Assembly (NCBI RefSeq): GCF_003048535.1
Contig: NZ_PIRQ01000002.1
Span: 243,947 to 307,946, forward strand
Direction of reading: 5' to 3'
Source of the DNA: Campylobacter concisus
GTDB lineage: Bacteria; Campylobacterota; Campylobacteria; Campylobacterales; Campylobacteraceae
DNA: 64,000 nt
The position numbers were made by a program, and so were the translations under genes. Positions 7,475-16,281 of this stretch are shown piece by piece. Each line of letters opens with the position of its first letter. Positions within the stretch are counted from its first letter, which is position 1. Under the pieces are notes generated by a model. It saw nothing but the letters and a program-made list of their open reading frames with translations. It did no database searches and was not told the DNA's origin.

Positions 7475-9307
7475 ATGAATTCCAGAAAATCAAAAATAAC
7501 CATACTTTTTTTATTAATTACTTTTGGAATTTCAATATTTGTGCTTGTCATATTTTATAGAGCAAGTATCGAGCGAAAGCTTCCTAGGCTTCAAACAAGC
7601 GATATAAATACGGCGATTCGTGGCAATATAATCACAAAAGATGGCTTTAGCATCTCTTCAAGCCAAAAACTCTACAAAGTGATGCTTGATACTAGAAATA
7701 TTGATCCTAATAAAAAAGAGATGTTTATCAAACTATATTCGCTTTACAGCGGCGACGATCCAAACAAAGTAAGAAAGATCATAAATGGCACAAAAGGTAT
7801 TGTTACGCTCTCATATAGCATTGATGCAAAGGGCGCTACCTACCTTCAAGAGCTCTCAAGAAAGCTAAATCGTAAGAGCATTTTGGTTTCATATCTTGAC
7901 CCAAAAACAGGCCTTGCTTCATTTCAGGGCATGAGAGTAATGGAGAGCGGCCAAAATCGTAAATTTATGTCAAAAGATGCTCTCACACCAGCTATTGGCT
8001 ACGTGAGCAAAACTGAAAGTGACGCACTTACAAAAAGTAAAGGCGTAAAAGGTCTTGAGAGATATTATGAAGATTATTTAGCTCCTATACAAAATGCAAA
8101 AATTTTAGGGCCTCGCGATATTGGAAATAATATTATTTTAACAAGTGACTCAAATTTAGCAACAAGAGTAGATGGCTACAATGCGGTGCTCTCTATACCG
8201 TTAAAATTTCAAACTAAACTAGAGCAAATTTTAGATGAAAAGCGTGAATTTCTAGATGCAAAAGAGTTAGTTATATGCATAATGAATAGCAAAAATGGAG
8301 AAATTTTAGCCCTAGCTTCTAGCTCAAGATATGATCCTTCAAACATAAGAAAGCAAGATTATAGCGCTCTAAATTCGACCGTTAGTGAATATGCTTATGA
8401 AGTTGGCTCAGTTTTTAAGCCATTTATATTTTCCATCTTGCTTCAAGAGAAGAAAGTAAATCCATTCGAGCTTGTAAATACCTATAATGGCCGATACCAA
8501 CTTGGCAAAAGGATAATCAAAGATACCCATCCAGAGCCTTTTATGAGCGCTGAAGATATAATCGTGCACAGTTCAAACATCGGCATGATTCAGCTTGTTG
8601 AGCGTTTAAATGGGCCACAAATTTATCAAGGACTTTTAAATTTTGGCTTTTCAAGAAAGACTGGCATAGATCTACCTTACGAGCAAGTAGGTATGATGCC
8701 AACAGTTACAAAGCTAAACTCATCGACATATAAGGCGACTGTGAGCTACGGATACGGCTTGCAAGCTACATTTATGCAGCTTTTAAAAGCCTATAATACA
8801 TTTAATAATAAAGGCATTGAAGTTACTCCTCACATGGTTGCCCACTTAGAGAGAAATGGAAAAAGATACGATTTGCCAAAGTCCGAGCCAGCTCAAGTTA
8901 TATCACAAGAAACTGCAAAGATAATGAAGAGAATTTTAATAAAAACGGTTGAGAAAGGTACTGGACTAAAAGCCTTTACGCCAGGGCTTGAGATAGGTGG
9001 CAAGACTGGAACTGCACACATTGCCTCAGGTAGTGGTGGATACAGCAATACCTACAATGGCTCATTTTTTGGCTTTGTAAATGACACAAGAGGCAATAGC
9101 TACACAATAGGCGTTTTAGCAAGGGATCCTAAAAGACCTTACTACTACTTCGGCGCTCAAAGTGCCTTGCCTATGTTTAAAAAGGCAGTTGATTTGATGG
9201 TAGAGGATGGATATTTATTTCCTGATGCAAATGTAATAGCTGAGTTTGAAGCCAAAAAAGATAAGCTTAAAAACGATAAGACAAAACAAAAGCCTGCTTT
9301 GGACTAA
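7475..9307 (+). CDS. Penicillin-binding protein of the FtsI/PBP2 class (peptidoglycan transpeptidase)
   Basis: Class B high-molecular-weight PBP that cross-links peptidoglycan in the periplasm. 610 residues from the ATG at 7475. Short cytoplasmic N-terminus, one membrane helix (about 8-28), a dimerisation domain, then the transpeptidase domain with the SxxK motif SVFK at 312-315, SSN at 366-368 and KTG at 510-512. The frame is open back to 7433 inside fliE, but the ATG starts the expected basic-then-hydrophobic anchor. The same neighbour of fliE is found in C. jejuni (pbpB). It is probably the septal enzyme FtsI, but a second class B PBP cannot be excluded. Confidence 0.9.
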   Translation: MNSRKSKITILFLLITFGISIFVLVIFYRASIERKLPRLQTSDINTAIRGNIITKDGFSISSSQKLYKVMLDTRNIDPNKKEMFIKLYSLYSGDDPNKVRKIINGTKGIVTLSYSIDAKGATYLQELSRKLNRKSILVSYLDPKTGLASFQGMRVMESGQNRKFMSKDALTPAIGYVSKTESDALTKSKGVKGLERYYEDYLAPIQNAKILGPRDIGNNIILTSDSNLATRVDGYNAVLSIPLKFQTKLEQILDEKREFLDAKELVICIMNSKNGEILALASSSRYDPSNIRKQDYSALNSTVSEYAYEVGSVFKPFIFSILLQEKKVNPFELVNTYNGRYQLGKRIIKDTHPEPFMSAEDIIVHSSNIGMIQLVERLNGPQIYQGLLNFGFSRKTGIDLPYEQVGMMPTVTKLNSSTYKATVSYGYGLQATFMQLLKAYNTFNNKGIEVTPHMVAHLERNGKRYDLPKSEPAQVISQETAKIMKRILIKTVEKGTGLKAFTPGLEIGGKTGTAHIASGSGGYSNTYNGSFFGFVNDTRGNSYTIGVLARDPKRPYYYFGAQSALPMFKKAVDLMVEDGYLFPDANVIAEFEAKKDKLKNDKTKQKPALD

Positions 9308-9403
9308 AATTTTAAAACAAGAAAGATATAAAAATTTCTTTTGCTTTTATTGCTTTTAATAAATTTCTCTAATTACAAAGTCTTTAATGCTCTTAAAATA
9401 CTT

Positions 9404-9904
9404 TTAGTTTCTAATAGCAATTAAATTATAAATGGAAAATCTAAACTGATCGAAAAGATTTAAGTCTTTAATATTTTTAGAAGTTATCTCTTTGTCATCT
9501 TTGTAGTTTTTTCCGCCTAAAAAGAGCAGATAAATAAGCGGGGTAACATAATTAAATCTTAAGAAAAGCGCTACGATACAATGAAAAAAGCCGTAGTTAT
9601 ATCTGATACAAACATAAAAACCATAAATTATATAAGCTATCATTAGAATCAAAAAAGCATAGAATATAAAGCTTAAACCAGCATAATCTGAAATATTTAA
9701 AAAGCTGCAAACAAAAATAAAAGCACTTACCAAAGTAGGCAATATAATGATTGGAAAAATTATATGAAGTCCAATTAGATCAAATTTACTCGCATAAACC
9801 TTTATGTTATATCTACCTGTAGGAATTATCAAAAATATAGGCAATACGATTGAAAATAAAATAAGAAATATCACGTACATAGAATCAAAATCATAGGAAC
9901 TCAT
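9404..9904 (-). CDS. Hypothetical integral membrane protein
   Basis: I do not recognise a family. 166 residues with about four hydrophobic spans: roughly 9-27, 44-69, 78-101 and 108-126. The last 40 residues are polar and probably cytoplasmic. There is no signal for secretion and no catalytic motif. It is the last gene of the - strand run that begins with the cytochrome c gene and CcsBA, separated from the next gene upstream by about 50 bases, so a link with respiration is only positional. It converges on the PBP gene. Confidence 0.6.
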   Translation of the reverse strand: MSSYDFDSMYVIFLILFSIVLPIFLIIPTGRYNIKVYASKFDLIGLHIIFPIIILPTLVSAFIFVCSFLNISDYAGLSFIFYAFLILMIAYIIYGFYVCIRYNYGFFHCIVALFLRFNYVTPLIYLLFLGGKNYKDDKEITSKNIKDLNLFDQFRFSIYNLIAIRN

Positions 9905-9957
9905 TTTTATCCCAAGCTTAATTTTAAGATATTTTAACTACACTTTTTTAAATAAAT

Positions 9958-10389
9958 TTATCTACGATTTTTGCGATTTTCTATGCCGATTTTCTCACTC
10001 TCTTCTATCTCGACAATATAGCTTGGATTTTTCTTTTTAGCCTCTTTATCTAAAAAACTGATGAGCTTTGCATCAGAATTTTTATGAGAGCAGATCAAAA
10101 TTATGAAATTTATATAGTTGTTTGCCTCTTTTGGCATGACTTGGTTATTTTTAGCTGGTATACTAAAATTTCCTACAAAGATTTGAATAAGTTCGAAAAG
10201 CTCGTTTTTGCTTAAACTATTATCACCCGCAAGCTTTTCAAGCTTTTCGATCGTTATCTCTTCTTTTTCTAATACAAGCTCCTTTGTTTCGGTGCTATAA
10301 TCCCTATTTCTTAAAAGTATATAGATTAACACACAAATTGCAATTAATAGCAATACAATAAAGAAAACTATTAGACCTTTTATTAGCAT
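9958..10389 (-). CDS. Hypothetical membrane-anchored protein downstream of ccsBA
   Basis: 143 residues, function unknown. One N-terminal membrane helix (about 5-27: a leucine/isoleucine-rich run ending YILLRNR), then a mostly helical soluble part of about 110 residues with acidic and basic charges and a KK-rich end. It directly follows ccsBA, with the ccsBA stop and this start adjacent at 10389/10390, so the two are almost certainly cotranscribed. There are no haem or metal motifs. A role next to the cytochrome c synthase is possible but not shown. Confidence 0.65.
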   Translation of the reverse strand: MLIKGLIVFFIVLLLIAICVLIYILLRNRDYSTETKELVLEKEEITIEKLEKLAGDNSLSKNELFELIQIFVGNFSIPAKNNQVMPKEANNYINFIILICSHKNSDAKLISFLDKEAKKKNPSYIVEIEESEKIGIENRKNRR

Positions 10390-13300
10390 CTAAAGCCTTG
10401 AGCAAAGTGATCGCTTTGTAAATGCCAAAATACTCATAAGCACCATTATCACGATACTAATCCAGACAAAATCAGGCACTGGCAATGGATCGCCAGCTGC
10501 ATACGAGTGCATACCAGCTAAATAAAAATTTACGCCAAAATAAGTCATAATAATCGACCAATAAGCAAAGAATGAAGCCACTGCAAATGCATACTGGTTA
10601 TTTAGCTTTGGAATAAATCTTATATGAAGAACTGCGGCATAAACAAGTATCGAAACTAATGCCCAAGTCTCCTTGCTATCCCAGCCCCAATATCTACCCC
10701 AACTCTCGTTCGCCCAAACACCGCCTAGGAAATTTCCAAGAGTAAGTAAACTAAGTCCTAGTATCATAGCCATCTCATTTATGCGGGTGGCTTCGAGGAT
10801 ATTGCGAGAAATTTCTGGATTTGGCTTTTTCTTATTTTGCAAAATGATAAGTAATAGAGTAAAGCCACCAAGTAACGCGCAAAGCCCTAAAAATCCATAA
10901 CTTGCAGTAATGACAGAAACATGTATTGTTAGCCAGTAGCTTTGAAGCACTGGCACAAGTGTAGTGATCTGCGGATCCATCCAGCTAAGGTGTGCAACAA
11001 ATAATGTAACACCAGCCAATATAGACGTAAGAGCAAGAGCGATAGGGCTACGTTTTGCAAAGACGATACCAGAAAATCCTAGAGCCCAAGCGATATAGAC
11101 CATCGATTCATAAGCGTTACTCCAAGGCGCATGTTCAGCAATGTACCAACGAAGTCCAAGTCCAACAGTGTGAGCAAGAAAAGCTAGTAAATTTACAATA
11201 TATACAACTCTTACAATACCATTTATCTGAACTTTTGGAGCTAGCATTTTAACAAAAACAAAAAATAAAAGCGCTAGGCCAGCCAAAAGATAAATCGGCG
11301 TCAATCGCTCAAAAATTTGAATTTTATTAAACAAAATTTCTATATTTATCTTTTCTTCACTTGGCATTACAGCAGAACCATACTTTTGCTGATAGACTGA
11401 AATTTTATCAAGTGCAGCATCAGCCTTGCTCCAATCATTATCTTTTGTTGCCGCATCAACTGCTGCAAAATACTCTCTCATCATATTAATGACTAGATCG
11501 GCCTCTTTAGGCGGAAAGTACATCATTGCACTAGCAGGCGAATACCAAGAGTTTGATGGATCATCTTGTTTTGGAAAAATTTTAAAAATTTCACCAATAA
11601 ATATCATATAAAAAACATTCAATCTCTCATCGATCTTGATTACGTCTTTATCAAACGTATTGCGCGATCCAGGGTGCTTGCGATTAGCAATTTCGGCAAA
11701 TTTTGTGAGTTTATATTCACTTCCGCCATCTTTTGTGGCTCTAAAAAAATCATTAAAACTTGCATATTTTGCATTTTCATCTATGCCAAGCTCTTTTTTT
11801 AGCTCCTTGCTTTGTCCAAGTGAGATAATTTTTTCACTTCGCCAAAAATCAGGCGTTACCATTATTGAAAGCATCGCTTGATTCGAATTTAGGCTATTTA
11901 TGTTCTCGCTTCTATGTATTTTATTTAAAATTTCTTTGCTAAGAGTATCAAATGGCTTCATTCTACCATCTGAGCTTTGCACAATAAGCCTAGAAAGCTT
12001 TTGTGTGTGCTCTTTGCTGATATTAGGCAAAAAGTCTTCAGCCTTTACTGAGCTAAAATTTAAACTTAAAAGCATAATGGCAATGATAGCAACAACCTTT
12101 TTACCACCTTTTGTTGATTCATTGTCTATTAACTTAGCTAGCTTTCTAAAGCGGCTACCAGGATTTACAACATTTAACACAAAGCCAAGTCCAAGTAAAA
12201 AGTAGCCAATGTAAGTTGGTATCTTGCCTGGATCTTTATTTACAGAGAGAATGGTTCCTTTTTCATCTGTATCGTATGAGCTTTGGAAGAATCTATACCC
12301 ATCATAGTCAAGCACGTGATTCATATAAATTTTATAGTCAAGGCCCGACATGTTTGTATCATCTTTTACAATAACTTCACTTGAATAGCTCATAGGCGAA
12401 TTTGAGCCAGGATATCTTTTAAGCTCAAAGTCTTTTAAGTATAAGCTAAACGGAAGTTTAACTTGCTGTGCGCCCCATGAAGCATTAAATTTTTGTCCAG
12501 CCACAGCCAAGCGTGAAGGCTCTATTAGGTTATAAAAAATATGCATCTCTTTACTCTCGCCTTTATAATTTAATTCAGCTATCAAGGCGTTAAATTCGCT
12601 ATCTTTTGTGCTAACTAGCTTTCTTAAAGCATGAGTCGAAACTAATCTTGGAGCAAAATTTATATTTGAAATAGTATAAAGACTGCCCATGCCAAAATCA
12701 TTTACACTACCAGCTTTTAACTCAGTTTTTGAGCTATCACTCATTGTAAATTTTGAAAGATCAGTATTTGAAGTAACTGTGAAATTTCCGTCCACTAATT
12801 TAAAAAGTACATATTTTTTACTCTCATCTGGCTTAGCATTAAAGATAAAACTAATATCTGCAACTCTTGCTTCCTCTTCTTCTAACAAGAAGATTTCTTC
12901 ACTTTCACTCTCGTTTGAAACCACAAATTCCACTACTGGTTGCCCATTTTTATCATCCACAAACTTATAACTTGCATTTGGCACAAATTCTTTAAATTTT
13001 AAATTAGCTTCATTATCTGCTATTTTTAGCTTTAGATCAAAACCTTTTTTTGCATCAGAAATTCCTAGTGGCAAAGCAGCGTTTATCTCTTCTCCATTAT
13101 CGTTTAATGCAGTTAAATTTAAATAGGATATTTTTGTCGTAACGATATTTGACTGAGTTTTTTCTCTTATATGCATATCAGCCTCAAAGCCAAGGTATCT
13201 TGTTATGCCAGCACCGATTAAGATAACGATAAAACCAAGGTGAAAGATAAGCGAAGGGAGTTTTTTAGGATCTATTAAGTTATATCTAAAGATATTATAG

Positions 13301-13485
13301 GCCAAATTTATGCCAAGAAGTAGTTGAATGAGAGCAAACCAGCTGGCACCATAAACATAGTACCATGCAGCTTCTGTGCTAGTTTTACTTTCTATTATCG
13401 TAGCGGCTCCGCTAGCTATGGCAAAGATTATCATCAAAATGATAGCTGAGCCCATACTTAAAAATAATGATCTTGGATTTAACAT
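10390..13485 (-). CDS. ccsBA: Fused cytochrome c synthase CcsBA (System II)
   Basis: Exports haem and attaches it covalently to CxxCH motifs of periplasmic cytochromes. 1031 residues: an N-terminal CcsB/ResB part (membrane spans near 10-30, 50-70 and 75-95, then a large periplasmic domain and another span near 400), and a C-terminal CcsA/ResC part with several spans. The tryptophan-rich WWD haem-handling motif (WGRYWGWDSKETWALVS) is near residue 930. The conserved APWSNAYESMVY segment precedes it. Fusion of the two parts is characteristic of Campylobacterota. It lies 45 bases behind a cytochrome c gene. Clients here would include NapB and that cytochrome. Confidence 0.95.
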   Translation of the reverse strand: MLNPRSLFLSMGSAIILMIIFAIASGAATIIESKTSTEAAWYYVYGASWFALIQLLLGINLAYNIFRYNLIDPKKLPSLIFHLGFIVILIGAGITRYLGFEADMHIREKTQSNIVTTKISYLNLTALNDNGEEINAALPLGISDAKKGFDLKLKIADNEANLKFKEFVPNASYKFVDDKNGQPVVEFVVSNESESEEIFLLEEEEARVADISFIFNAKPDESKKYVLFKLVDGNFTVTSNTDLSKFTMSDSSKTELKAGSVNDFGMGSLYTISNINFAPRLVSTHALRKLVSTKDSEFNALIAELNYKGESKEMHIFYNLIEPSRLAVAGQKFNASWGAQQVKLPFSLYLKDFELKRYPGSNSPMSYSSEVIVKDDTNMSGLDYKIYMNHVLDYDGYRFFQSSYDTDEKGTILSVNKDPGKIPTYIGYFLLGLGFVLNVVNPGSRFRKLAKLIDNESTKGGKKVVAIIAIMLLSLNFSSVKAEDFLPNISKEHTQKLSRLIVQSSDGRMKPFDTLSKEILNKIHRSENINSLNSNQAMLSIMVTPDFWRSEKIISLGQSKELKKELGIDENAKYASFNDFFRATKDGGSEYKLTKFAEIANRKHPGSRNTFDKDVIKIDERLNVFYMIFIGEIFKIFPKQDDPSNSWYSPASAMMYFPPKEADLVINMMREYFAAVDAATKDNDWSKADAALDKISVYQQKYGSAVMPSEEKINIEILFNKIQIFERLTPIYLLAGLALLFFVFVKMLAPKVQINGIVRVVYIVNLLAFLAHTVGLGLRWYIAEHAPWSNAYESMVYIAWALGFSGIVFAKRSPIALALTSILAGVTLFVAHLSWMDPQITTLVPVLQSYWLTIHVSVITASYGFLGLCALLGGFTLLLIILQNKKKPNPEISRNILEATRINEMAMILGLSLLTLGNFLGGVWANESWGRYWGWDSKETWALVSILVYAAVLHIRFIPKLNNQYAFAVASFFAYWSIIMTYFGVNFYLAGMHSYAAGDPLPVPDFVWISIVIMVLMSILAFTKRSLCSRL

Positions 13486-13530
13486 CTGCTTCCTTTTATT
13501 TATATTATGACAAAGCTATCAAAGTAAAAC

Positions 13531-14088
13531 TTATCTTAAATAACTGCCTTGCTTTGTTTGAGTAGAGACTGGTTTGTTTTCATTTGCGTCTTGTTCAGCA
13601 AATGCATCTTTGCCCTTTAGATAGGCAAGAATCGCGCCAAGATCATTATTTGAAAGAATTTTAGCTTGGTTTTGCATTACATTTTTACCGCTTCCACCAA
13701 AACTTGAGTCACTTCTATAAGAGATGATGCTATCTTCAATATCCTTAGCATCCATATTTTTTAGAGGCGTTGAACCAAATGGCCTTTTATCAGCATTTTC
13801 ACCATGACAGCTAGCACATTGCTTTTCATAAAGCTCCTTACCTAAAGAAACACTATATCTACCCTTTCTATCAACGCCTAATTTTAAAATTCTATTATCT
13901 TTATAGCGTCTTGGATCTTCATCAACATAAACATTTACTTTTTCATTTCTATCATTAGCCTGCTTTTTCGCCATTTCAGCAAGTTCTTTACCAAACTCAC
14001 CACGAGCTTCTATATAGTAGACTTGTGAAGCTGCAAAGGCATTTGCCACCAAAAAACACGCCAAAAAAGAAATTTTAATACTTTTCAT
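13531..14088 (-). CDS. Periplasmic monohaem cytochrome c
   Basis: 185 residues. Signal peptide about 1-19 (ending ANAFA). One haem site CASCH at 91-95, followed by GENADKRPFGSTPLKNM; a later methionine in KNVMQNQAK could be the sixth ligand, as in class I cytochromes. The 70 residues between the signal and the haem domain are basic and unlike ordinary short cytochromes; they form a separate, unassigned segment. The tail is hydrophilic. It is the first gene of the run leading into ccsBA. An electron shuttle role is likely; its partner is unknown. Confidence 0.85.
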   Translation of the reverse strand: MKSIKISFLACFLVANAFAASQVYYIEARGEFGKELAEMAKKQANDRNEKVNVYVDEDPRRYKDNRILKLGVDRKGRYSVSLGKELYEKQCASCHGENADKRPFGSTPLKNMDAKDIEDSIISYRSDSSFGGSGKNVMQNQAKILSNNDLGAILAYLKGKDAFAEQDANENKPVSTQTKQGSYLR

Positions 14089-14120
14089 AATTTTCCTTGA
14101 AATTTTGCTCTAAATTTAAA

Positions 14121-14152
14121 AATCCCGGATCAGATTGCTCCGACCCGGGATT
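14121..14152 (-). terminator. Rho-independent terminator of the porin gene
   Basis: Inverted repeat AATCCCGG / CCGGGATT, extended by ATC/GAC with one wobble pair, around a short loop. It starts 29 bases after the porin stop and on the - strand is followed by a TTTAAATTTA tract. The upstream arm overlaps a -10-like TATAAT for the next gene. Confidence 0.8.
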
Positions 14153-14155
14153 ATA
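14150..14155 (-). promoter_or_regulatory. Candidate -10 element for the cytochrome c / ccsBA operon
   Basis: TATAAT preceded by ATGA on the - strand, placed between the porin stop and the cytochrome c gene. It overlaps the first arm of the porin terminator, so RNA started here (about 14143) would lack the 5' arm and escape termination. There is no other room for a promoter nearer the cytochrome start. Confidence 0.5.
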
Positions 14156-14180
14156 TCATAAGTTGATTAATGAGCTACGA

Positions 14181-15455
14181 TTAGAATGAGTATCTAGCTT
14201 CAAATCTGAATTGATCTTCTTTGTTTTTAGCCTCATCAGCAAATTTTGAAGTTTTGAATGCATAGTATGAGCTAAATGTTAGCTTTTTGCTATACTCATA
14301 TGCAAATCTTGGGGTAACCTCTTCAACTTTTTCTTTGCCATTTTCGCCAGCAGCTGCAGCGTGTTTAATGTGACCTTTTATGTAATCAACACCAACTGTA
14401 AATTTATCAAATGTATATCCAGCTGTTCCATATACTAGGTTTGCTTTTCCATCAGCCCAAGTTGGATCAAGTGTAAGCTCACCAACATCTATTAGACTAC
14501 CTTTATCTTCAAGAGCAAATGATGTTACGCCTTTATTATCAACTTTCCAACCCATATAACCAGCTCTTAAATCAAAGCCAAATAATGAAGCTGTAAGTTC
14601 GCCAGCATAGAAATTACCATCATTATAGTTTGCAACGCCATTAGATTCATCTATATCTTTAGAAAGATGTGCTTTTGCGCTTTTATCTACAGTAGTATTT
14701 ATATAGTTAACTCTACCGCCTAAGCTAACATCATCATTAATAGCGAAATTTGCTGAAACATCAGCTGCAAGTAGGTCAGCTAGGTTTGTTAAGCTTGCAT
14801 ACCATAGTTGGAAATTAATAGGATCATATGAACCAGCGATACCAGCTGCATATAGATTACCAACATCATAAATATTTAAGTAACCAGTATTTACATATAG
14901 ATCTCCATCACTCTCAACACTATCACCCTCAATTGCATCAAAAGCTAAAGCAGTAAGTGTTAGTCCTTCAATATCTTCATTTACTACTCTTACACCAGTA
15001 GCGATAGCATCATCTGTAAAGAACGAGCCAATCTCTTGTTTACCAGCTGTTATAGTAGTGTTTCCAGCTTTATAGCCAAGATAGAACTGATGAACTTTAA
15101 ATGGATCAGTTGTATTAGTTTTATCTGTACCAGTACCTCTAGAGCCTTGATTTCCTTGAGTATTATCACCAGAATTATCAGTAGCGTTATATCTTAAACC
15201 AATAACGCCAAAGAAGTTATCATCAATTGCGGCTTTAAAATTTGCTACTGCTTTAAATTGATGACCAGCTAATGAGCCAGACTCTGATTTTGTATTAGAA
15301 AACTCACCGTGTTTTTTATCATTTGTATATCTATATCTTGCAAATCCTGAAAGATCTACATTTTTTATAGCTTCTTCAAGTGGAGTAGCACTTGCTACAC
15401 TTGAAAATGCACCTAAAGCAACCAAAGCGGCTAAACTAATTTTTGTTAGTTTCAT
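14181..15455 (-). CDS. porA: Major outer membrane porin (MOMP)
   Basis: Trimeric beta-barrel porin, the main diffusion channel of the Campylobacter outer membrane. 424 residues with start at 15455. Signal peptide MKLTKISLAALVALGAFSSV... cleaved after about residue 23 (SVASA), followed by TPLEEAIKNVDLSGFARYRY, the typical mature N-terminus. Alternating hydrophobic strands, glycine/aspartate turns and a terminal aromatic (RYSF) fit a barrel ending in the Bam recognition residue. An 18-residue upstream extension is open but follows no ribosome-binding site, while AGGAG lies before the chosen ATG. A strong promoter and terminator flank it. Confidence 0.93.
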   Translation of the reverse strand: MKLTKISLAALVALGAFSSVASATPLEEAIKNVDLSGFARYRYTNDKKHGEFSNTKSESGSLAGHQFKAVANFKAAIDDNFFGVIGLRYNATDNSGDNTQGNQGSRGTGTDKTNTTDPFKVHQFYLGYKAGNTTITAGKQEIGSFFTDDAIATGVRVVNEDIEGLTLTALAFDAIEGDSVESDGDLYVNTGYLNIYDVGNLYAAGIAGSYDPINFQLWYASLTNLADLLAADVSANFAINDDVSLGGRVNYINTTVDKSAKAHLSKDIDESNGVANYNDGNFYAGELTASLFGFDLRAGYMGWKVDNKGVTSFALEDKGSLIDVGELTLDPTWADGKANLVYGTAGYTFDKFTVGVDYIKGHIKHAAAAGENGKEKVEEVTPRFAYEYSKKLTFSSYYAFKTSKFADEAKNKEDQFRFEARYSF

Positions 15456-15485
15456 TTTTTCTCCTTTTAAAGTTTTGTGCTGACG

Positions 15486-15491
15486 ATTATA
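15486..15491 (-). promoter_or_regulatory. -10 element of the porin promoter
   Basis: Perfect TATAAT in the context GATTATAATCG on the - strand, with transcription expected near 15479 and a leader of about 24 bases carrying AAAGGAG. No standard -35 box is visible; an AT-rich stretch with a TTACCG-N6-TACCG repeat lies further upstream (15537-15555). Confidence 0.75.
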
Positions 15492-15625
15492 ATCAATAAA
15501 ATTTAACATGAAGCTTAAAATTTTTAATTTCAGTTACCGATCGTTTACCGTAATTAATCAAAAATAGGTAAAAATTGATAATTTTAAACAAACTAAGGAT
15601 AAAAATTAAAATAAGTAAAAAGAAA

Positions 15626-15648
15626 AAGGGGCTATTGCTTTGCCCCTT
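15626..15648 (-). terminator. Rho-independent terminator of the lipoprotein gene
   Basis: Stem AAGGGGC / GCCCCTT (7 pairs) with a 9-base loop, then TTTCTTTTTACTT on the - strand. It lies about 60 bases after the stop of the lipoprotein gene and insulates the porin promoter region. Confidence 0.85.
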
Positions 15649-15710
15649 AAAAGGAGTTCTAGTTTTGATTGCTGTTGAAATTATATAAGCAAGCAGTAAA
15701 TCAACGGTAA

Positions 15711-16148
15711 TTAAAAAGAAATTTTTTCCTCTTTTGGTACTTCGATATTTGTTTTTACACTTTTTCTTTTAATAACCACTTCATTTTGCGGCTTTTTTAT
15801 ACCATTATATAAGCCACTAGAGCCACCCTCTTTTATAAGCAACATATCTATAAGTTTATCTGCATAAAAGGTCGCATAGACCAAGTCACCTTTATCATAA
15901 TAGTATCTATTTGCACAAAAATTTGCTTTATTGAGTTTGTGATTTTTTATATCGCTCGCCACTATTTCATAGCAGTATTTTGAATCTTTATAAGTAACCT
16001 CTTTTATAAAACCTTTAATCGAGCTTTTTACTGGTGTATTTTGCATGACCTGTCTTGGCTGTTTTCGTACTGGTGGGTTATCCTCAAAAAATGAGCAACC
16101 CAAAAACATGATAGTAGTTGTCAGTGGAAGTAAAATTTTAGCTTTCAT
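15711..16148 (-). CDS. Hypothetical lipoprotein
   Basis: 145 residues; I do not recognise the family. The N-terminus is a lipoprotein signal: a hydrophobic run followed by MFLGC, giving lipidation at Cys18. The mature part begins with a proline/lysine-rich linker, then a compact segment of about 80 residues with two cysteines (in SKYCYEI and ANFCANRYYY) that could form a disulfide in the periplasm, and a basic tail. It has its own promoter-like TATACT and a terminator, so it appears to be a single-gene transcript. Confidence 0.75.
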   Translation of the reverse strand: MKAKILLPLTTTIMFLGCSFFEDNPPVRKQPRQVMQNTPVKSSIKGFIKEVTYKDSKYCYEIVASDIKNHKLNKANFCANRYYYDKGDLVYATFYADKLIDMLLIKEGGSSGLYNGIKKPQNEVVIKRKSVKTNIEVPKEEKISF

Positions 16149-16174
16149 CTCTTATCCTTAGTGTAAAACGGCGA

Positions 16175-16180
16175 AGTATA
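16175..16180 (-). promoter_or_regulatory. Probable -10 element of the lipoprotein gene
   Basis: TATACT in the context AGTTATACTTCG on the - strand, about 27 bases before the ATG at 16148, with AAGGAT between. No clear -35 box. Confidence 0.45.
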
Positions 16181-16254
16181 ACTTTTAAGATTAAATAAAT
16201 TTTGCGGGAAATTAAAGGCTCGTATCTAAATTTATATACACGATCATATAAATT

Positions 16255-16280
16255 TATCTTAGGCGAGCCTGCCTAAGATA
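16255..16280 (-). terminator. Hairpin terminator of the sigma28-controlled gene
   Basis: Ten-base perfect inverted repeat TATCTTAGGC / GCCTAAGATA with a six-base loop, one base after the stop codon. On the - strand it is followed by an AT-rich stretch (AAATTTATATG) rather than a pure T run, so termination may be moderate. Confidence 0.65.
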
Positions 16281-16281
16281 G

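Noticed and set aside
9308..9403. Terminator between the PBP and the convergent membrane protein gene
   Set aside because: Only a six-base AAGAAA / TTTCTT pairing is visible, too weak to call.
15456..15509. 18-residue N-terminal extension of the porin
   Set aside because: The signal peptide starts at 15455 after AGGAG; the extension crosses the -10 box and would not be transcribed.
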